Assembly (NCBI GenBank): GCA_029881425.1
Contig: JAOUMO010000005.1
Coordinates: forward strand, 1-32,928
Direction: 5' to 3'
Length of the DNA stretch: 32,928 bases
From: Gammaproteobacteria bacterium
GTDB taxonomy: Bacteria; Pseudomonadota; Gammaproteobacteria; SZUA-229
The notes beneath the pieces were generated by a model. It was not told where the DNA came from. It worked only from the letters and a program-made list of their open reading frames with translations, and did no database searches. The translations under genes and the position numbers were made by a program. Positions 30,997 to 32,928 of this stretch are shown here, in pieces (position 1 is the first letter of the stretch; every line of letters starts with the position of its first letter).

Positions 30997-31884
30997 ATGT
31001 CTGACACGCACCCGGTACAGGCGCTGTTGTTTGACTATGGCGGTGTAATTGCAGAAGAAGGCTTTGCCAGTGGCCTGATGGCACTGGCTACAGAACAGGC
31101 ACTCAGGGTCAACTTGCTTGATGAAGGCATGCAGAAACATGACTCTTTTGTTAGATTACGATTTTATGCTGAATTAAACGATTTTCTTTTGCCCTGGCAG
31201 CAACAAACAAATTTTCACCAGCGTTTTGAGCAAACACCATCGGTTAAGGATCTGATTGAGTCCGTAGGCATACCCCATACAGAAATCAGACTAATACTGG
31301 TTGACAGTAAGCCCGTTGATTTCAACTACGCAGTAAAGCATAAAGATCATATCAGTATTTATCCGGCCTTTAAGCGGCTGGATATCTCAACCATATCAAA
31401 AACACAACCCTCCCCACTAAGCACCCTCAGCTTCGTGCTGGATACACACCTGGGCAAGCTCGCCAGACACCTACGGATGCTCGGCCTGGACACAGCCTAT
31501 AAAAATGACTTTAACGATGAAGAACTGGCTCATATCTCCGCCTGTGAACGACGAATACGCCTGACCCGTGATCGTAATTTATTAAAACGTAAAGTGATTG
31601 AACACGGTTACTTTGTCAGGGAGACTGATGCTGTAGCACAACTAAAGGACATAGTATTACACTTCAGGTTAAAACATAAGATCCAGCCCTTTAGTCGCTG
31701 TATTGTCTGTAATGGGCAATTACGTAGGATTGACAAAAAGCGTATTCAGCATCAACTGCACCCCATGACCAGGCAACATTATGAAGATTTCAAACAATGT
31801 AAAAACTGTGGAAAAGTTTACTGGAAAGGCAGCCATTACGTAAAAATGAACACGACTTTATCTACCATACTTAGTGAAACATAA
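30997..31884 (+). CDS. Mut7-C ubiquitin-like plus Mut7-C RNase domain protein with HAD-like N-terminal stub
   Basis: N-terminus LLFDYGGVIAEEGFASGL (HAD motif I). From M45 (31129): MQKHDSFVRLRFYAELNDFL...SVKDLIESVGIPHTEIRLILVDSKPVDF (Ub-like) then FVLDTHLGKLARHLRMLGLDTAY...LTRDRNLLKRK...RCIVCNGQL...CKNCGKVYWKGSHY (Mut7-C). Confidence 0.87.
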   Translation: MSDTHPVQALLFDYGGVIAEEGFASGLMALATEQALRVNLLDEGMQKHDSFVRLRFYAELNDFLLPWQQQTNFHQRFEQTPSVKDLIESVGIPHTEIRLILVDSKPVDFNYAVKHKDHISIYPAFKRLDISTISKTQPSPLSTLSFVLDTHLGKLARHLRMLGLDTAYKNDFNDEELAHISACERRIRLTRDRNLLKRKVIEHGYFVRETDAVAQLKDIVLHFRLKHKIQPFSRCIVCNGQLRRIDKKRIQHQLHPMTRQHYEDFKQCKNCGKVYWKGSHYVKMNTTLSTILSET

Positions 31885-32107
31885 GCGACCAAAAATATAA
31901 TCATAATCCAGTTCTATTAGCAAACTCACAATATATTTTATAGCCTTTCAAGGCACATAGAAATACAGGTTATTTGTTGACAGGCATCAATATCATTTTT
32001 CAGACAATCATGTTATTTATGAAATATAACTACCCATATGCAGGCCAGAAAAATTATTCTTCTGGATGTCTGTTCCAGTAAATACTTCCCATAATGAGGA
32101 GAATGCC

Positions 32108-32398
32108 ATGAATAGAAAATTAATATTATTGACACTGTCCCCCTGTCTGTTTTTTTCTCCGAGTATTTTTGCTAATGATGCCCTACTGACATTCGAAGAA
32201 ATGGATCGTGACTCGAACGGTTATATTTCTTCACATGAAGCCAGGGCTAATAAAGATATCGCCAGAAATTTTAAACAGATAGACAATAATGGTGATGCAA
32301 AAATAAACCTTGCTGAATTCCAGGCGTACCGGGGCAAGGATCTAATGACACCACCTGAAGACATGGAAACACCTGAACCTGGTGCAGCGCCCTATTAA
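32108..32398 (+). CDS. Exported EF-hand calcium-binding protein (ORF from 32066)
   Basis: Signal peptide MNRKLILLTLSPCLFFSPSIFA; DRDSNGYISSHE and DNNGDAKINLAEF EF-hand loops; GAGGAG Shine-Dalgarno. Confidence 0.85.
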   Translation: MNRKLILLTLSPCLFFSPSIFANDALLTFEEMDRDSNGYISSHEARANKDIARNFKQIDNNGDAKINLAEFQAYRGKDLMTPPEDMETPEPGAAPY

Positions 32399-32614
32399 GA
32401 AATAATTCAGACTATGGGACAGTATTGGCCTGAACAGCAACCGGGTGTGGTTCAGGCCAACCCGGTAATCCATGTTAAATAATCCACACTATCTATTCAG
32501 GCATATATAAGGCCTGGCACGTCCTAAAATTGATCTGGCCATTGAATTTCCATATATTTATCCCCAACTGTAAAAATATTGTAGAATAGCCCCTTTCAAC
32601 CCCGGAGAGAATCC

Positions 32615-32928
32615 ATGTCGCAACAGCAAAGCCGCCTCGATCAAGCTATCGCGCTTATCGATGCCGCCAATAACGAAGACCCAAATAAAGTTACAGATTG
32701 CGAAGGTAAAGAATGGCCCAAAGAGCTGCTCTATTCACACCGCATGTCTGACATGCTGGAGCGATTTTCACCCAATGCCGATGATGAAGTAAAACTGGCC
32801 ATCCGTGCGCAACATATCCAGCGCTGGAAATCCCCGCGCAGTGATTACCCAATGAATCGTGACGGCTATTTTCAGTGGCGTACCTCGCTGTATAAATTTC
32901 ACGCCAACACGGCTGGCACGCTGATGCA
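32615..32928 (+). CDS. DUF4202 family protein, truncated by window end
   Basis: MSQQQSRLDQAIALIDAANNEDPNKVTDCEGKEWPKELLYSHRMSDMLERFSPNADDEVKLAIRAQHIQRWKSPRSDYPMNRDGYFQWRTSLYKFHA; recognised DUF4202 pattern. Confidence 0.88.
   Translation, partial: MSQQQSRLDQAIALIDAANNEDPNKVTDCEGKEWPKELLYSHRMSDMLERFSPNADDEVKLAIRAQHIQRWKSPRSDYPMNRDGYFQWRTSLYKFHANTAGTLM

Overview
The window is a typical gammaproteobacterial chromosome segment. No rRNA, tRNA, CRISPR array or IS element was recognised. The left part is a minus-strand housekeeping block: nagZ (cut by the window edge), yqiA-like, ispF, a dCache/PAS/GGDEF/EAL protein, ispD, ftsB, eno and pyrG. Then come zapE (+), a two-domain thioredoxin-fold protein with a 61-aa overlapping partner (+), a DUF3330-like zinc-ribbon protein (-), and a periplasmic-binding-protein plus hybrid histidine kinase pair (-). 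Next are two VPxPA/PEP-CTERM proteins (+) behind a clear sigma-54-like promoter, a TIGR02647-like protein (+), DUF503 and M16C peptidase genes (-), and a Lon-like AAA protease (+). The right part has a tetR-tolC-RND operon without an adaptor gene (-), a di-heme cytochrome c peroxidase (+), a YbaK-like deacylase (+), a Mut7-C protein with a HAD-like N-terminal stub (+), an EF-hand protein (+) and a truncated DUF4202 gene (+). The most interesting leads are: (i) the c-di-GMP gene lying between ispD and ispF, with a degenerate GGDEF and intact EAL motif; (ii) the sigma-54 promoter and repeat-bearing leader upstream of the PEP-CTERM genes; (iii) the RND operon lacking its periplasmic adaptor; (iv) the HAD stub fused in frame to Mut7-C; (v) the tandem-thioredoxin gene overlapping a CxxxC microprotein; (vi) a probable leaderless zapE transcript. 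I see no unmistakably new multi-gene system. All family calls come from recognising motifs by eye, without database searches.
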